Shown here in pieces: positions 61,366 to 64,000 of a stretch of DNA of 64,000 bases. This stretch comes from Oxytricha trifallax (taxonomy: Eukaryota; Ciliophora; Spirotrichea; Sporadotrichida; Oxytrichidae). Made by a program: the position numbers and the translations under genes. Within the stretch, counting starts at the first letter, position 1; each line of letters begins with the position of its first letter. The stretch covers positions 62,001 through 126,000 of the forward strand of contig ARYC01000554.1 of NCBI GenBank assembly GCA_000711775.1, in the 5' to 3' direction. The notes under the pieces were generated by a model, which did not search any database, was not told where the DNA came from, and worked only from the letters and a program-made list of their open reading frames with translations.

Positions 61366-64000
61366 ATGTCAAAAGCATCTGCAGCTAAAAGTAAGGTGGA
61401 GAAAGAGCACCCAGATATCACTTACCTAAAGTAAGATGAAATCGGCTTGGTACTTGCTAAGGCCTTGAACGAAACATATAAAGCTAGTCCCAATAATCCC
61501 ATCGATTTCTTTGCCAAGTGGCTATTAAATCACTCAAAAACTAACATCAAAGTTATGAAGGTAAGTTAGCAAGTAAAAACTATAACGATTTTCAATAATT
61601 GAAGAAAACATATTCATTAAAATTCATAAAATGTACAGCAAATTATTAAGATATATTGTGTTATAGGAGAAAGAACATGATAAACACGTTAGAGAATTAA
61701 GAGAAGCAAATAAAAAGTTCATTTTAGAGAAACAATAAGAAGTAAGTTCAAAAAGTTTCATTAATTTTATTGTGATAGTCAGAGGAATTAGTTAAGTCAG
61801 AGTCATAAAAACAAGAAAAGATTTAAGAATTTTACCAAATGCTTGAGAAATCAGAGGACTTAACTGATAATTTGGATGAGCTAGCTGCTTTTCTGAAGGA
61901 ATTTACTGGTGCAACTGGAGTATATATTGGCAGATTAGTGAAGCCAAGAATTGATATCACTGATGACGATGATGACAAAGCGCATATCGATGAGGAAAAC
62001 CCAAAGGTCGTTTGGTATATTCATGATTAATAATTTGAAAAATATAGTGAATTAACAACTAAATTAATGATTATACAAATACTTTTTATAATTGTCAAAA
62101 ATGGAAATATCTAAAAAAACATCTTGTCTTCTTCATCATCGTCATTGTCTTCATCATCAAGCATTTTTACATTTTCTTGTTCCTCTCTCTGTGTGTCCCT
62201 GCGAAGCATCGGCCTTGTGGCACCAGTAGTCTTACCAGGTAGGACCTCTATAAAAAAAAATTTTTAGATATACTTTTTGTAACTTACATTTTTTGTGAGT
62301 GCTGTACCTCCCCCTGCGTCTGATCTATACGAATACTTTTTAATATATTAAGTTTTTGATTAAAATTATTAATTTCCTATTATAAATTATAATTCATGCC
62401 ACTGAAGAGCATTCATTTATGAAGGGAAGTATACTCAAGAGCGATCAAGGGATTACTCATGATGCTTTCAAAGAGCCAGAACTTGAAGAAGAGGCTCCAG
62501 TTGATGAAGAATTGGAAGAAGGCGCAGAGACAAAGCCAAAGGATAATGATATTCTCACTAATTTCAGACACATTTATGTTCCTGAAGTAGTGAGGGAACC
62601 TCGTATGCATTTTTATAAAGTGCCCAGACTCGGTTCATATATGGCCATCCCACTTATCTTCCAATCTTGCTTGTTCGAAAGTGCATTAGATAAAGCAGTT
62701 AACAACTACTTAGAAGTGAGAGTAGAACTAGAAGCCTAAAACAAGGCAAAAGCTGAATATGAAGAATTACAACAACAAATTAGAGAAGAGAAAGAAAAGA
62801 ATGGAGAAATTTATGAACCAGAGGAAGAGAAGGTATGGGATGTTATTCAAGAGGAGCCATTTGAAATCGAAATTGAAGAATATGTGATTTGTTTCGATAC
62901 ACTAGGCCAAGACAGATAATTCACAGATGACGAGAGACGTTTCGCTCTAGAAACTGTATTGAATTTCAAGAACATTTGGGAAAGAACTGAAGTCGAGAAC
63001 TTGACAAGAGATAGAAACAGAAAACTCGAGATTATGGAACTAGACAAGGAATTTCTCGATAATGAAGCCCAAAAACTTATGGATGAGGAAGAAAAGCATA
63101 TAGATGAAATAATTAATGCTAGGGAAGAATAAATGGATGATGAACTCAGAGATCTTTACATGAGATAGGCGAGACTCACATTTATTGGTAGATTGTACAA
63201 AGACAGAGATGATTGGAGGAATAATCTCATGACATTAAAAGAGTTCAAGGTGCTTAAGATGCCAAGAGTCATGCAGAGTATTTTCTACTTACTCTAATAA
63301 ACTATTTTATTGATGATAGTTTACATTCTTTAATTAGAAAATTAAAAAAATATAAAAATCTCAATAGAGAGTTACAATATCTAAACAAATCCGTTAAATT
63401 AGTAGAGGAATATTTTTTTATAAAAAATTGAATGGTTAAAATATGCTTTAATGTTAATATTGCTAATAATGGTATTTTTAATGTAATCAACATTAAAGTT
63501 AATTATTAAAATTAATTGTTAAGACTCTATCTAGCTATTTCACATTTCCCTTATATATTATTATTAAAGTTTTAAGTTTACAGAAGAGAAGACATCTGTG
63601 AAAGAGGAACAAATAAATTTTTCTGGAAGAAAGCAAAGAACTTAATCGATGAAGATTTCATAGATAGATTAATCTATTTTAACGCCCTTGGTCCAAAAGA
63701 AGAAAATTATGAGAGATAAACCAAGTTTGTTAATTTATTTGTTTCACCTTAGTTTTACTTATGAGTTTACCAGACTTTGAACTTCATAGAGAGAAATCTA
63801 ACAGACTTTAACCCAGAAGATGTTGATGCCTACAACTTGTGTTTGGGTAAACTTTTCAAGTGGTCTTTACTTGCTATTAAGACTCGCAAAGACGACATCA
63901 CCAGAAGAAAAGCTCTCACTCTCAAAGCCAGAGAAAATAGAGAAACGATTATATAAGCAATTGAAGCAAGAGAAGTTAAACGTGGTGTTGACCTTCAAGA
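61366..64000 (+). CDS. Dpy-30-domain ciliary protein, probable radial spoke component, partial at the window end
   Basis: ATG 61366. Exons 61366-61560, 61667-61741 and from 61779, with GT-AG introns of 106 and 37 bases. Residues about 16-60 form a Dpy-30 motif (ITYLKQDEIGLVLAKALNET and NPIDFFAKWLLNH), the dimerisation module that docks AKAP-type helices in radial spokes. EFTGATGVYIGRLVKPRIDI and the later FYKVPRLGSYMAIPL resemble the GAF-like region of RSP2-type proteins. A long charged coiled-coil-like stretch follows. Two IESs are removed (pointers ATTCATG and AGTTTACA), both keeping frame. A third GT-AG intron (63729-63773) leads into LNFIERNLTDFNPEDVDAYN and an Arg/Lys-rich helix that runs off the window. 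The RSP2-like identity is by domain order only. Confidence 0.75.
62019..62398. other. 373-bp IES with 7-bp pointer ATTCATG, containing an inverted coding-like segment
   Basis: ATTCATG at 62019-62025 and 62392-62398. Joining gives WYIHATEEHSFMKGSIL in frame. Unlike the other IESs here, its interior (about 62113-62340) is GC-richer and reads as protein on the minus strand. Confidence 0.75.
62113..62340 (-). other. Inverted coding-like segment inside an IES (possible MDS of another gene)
   Basis: Read on the minus strand from about 62340: YRSDAGGGTALTKN, then a plausible 42-base GT-AG intron (62287-62246, GTAAGT...GAG written CTC...ACTTAC on the plus strand). It continues VLPGKTTGATRPMLRRDTQR and an acidic tail KMLDDEDNDDDEED to about 62113, open throughout. 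Composition and codon use are like a gene, not like an IES. It does not match any other part of the Dpy-30 gene that I can see. Not recognised. It could be an MDS of a scrambled or interleaved gene, or a captured fragment. Confidence 0.5.
63318..63582. other. 257-bp IES with 8-bp pointer AGTTTACA
   Basis: AGTTTACA at 63318-63325 and 63575-63582. Removing one copy and the AT-rich interior joins LLQQTILLMIV to YRREDICERG in the correct frame. Confidence 0.8.

Noticed and set aside
62847-63493. Minus-strand ORFs within the Dpy-30 gene region
   Set aside because: Antisense to a well-supported exon or lying in the 257-base IES; no independent support.

Overview
The window looks like germline (micronuclear) DNA of a stichotrich ciliate of the Oxytricha/Sterkiella/Tetmemena type. 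It is very AT-rich. All long reading frames are open only if TAA and TAG are read as Gln and TGA as the sole stop. It carries TBE-like transposons with C4A4 telomere-like ends. Several genes are broken into segments by short AT-rich inserts flanked by 6-8 base direct repeats (pointers), as expected for macronuclear-destined segments (MDSs) separated by internal eliminated sequences (IESs). Standard-code ORFs are therefore mostly meaningless here, and I read the frames by hand in the ciliate code.

Layout. About 0.1-49.4 kb is an array of paralogous, otherwise unrecognised genes of about 445-480 codons, nearly all on the minus strand. There is a beta family (three copies at 0.1-10.4, 24.0-25.5 and 30.9-32.3 kb), an alpha family (eight copies, A to H) and one divergent gamma gene (48.0-49.4 kb). 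Reading along the plus strand, the order alpha2-alpha1-beta recurs, which suggests duplication of a three-gene unit. Five members are fully open (beta1 after removal of its insert, beta2, alpha D, alpha H, gamma). The rest carry one or two disabling lesions. Beta1 is split by an 8.86 kb TBE composite with an AAT target duplication, and removing it restores an exact 480-codon frame. Alpha B is split by a 2.7 kb element with arrays of GGACGTCC-containing repeats at both ends and an 8-bp target duplication.

Inside the array, at 46.1-47.7 kb, is a secreted or ER-targeted 2-oxoglutarate/Fe(II) dioxygenase gene with one IES. An unrecognised segmented gene follows at 49.9-50.8 kb. At 51.0-54.9 kb lie two TA-flanked elements with inverted repeats of several hundred bases and related termini. 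One encloses a superfamily 3 helicase domain and the other an unrecognised coding segment. Several other palindromic elements (3.3, 7.65, 8.4, 36.2 and 38.4 kb) are scattered through the window.

The right end (57.9-64 kb) holds two plus-strand macronuclear-destined genes. One encodes a single-pass membrane protein of unknown function with acidic and Ser-rich stretches, interrupted by very short IESs. The other encodes a Dpy-30-domain protein, probably of the ciliary radial spoke, that runs off the window. One IES of the second gene contains a separate, inverted, coding-looking segment. I saw no rRNA, tRNA or CRISPR.
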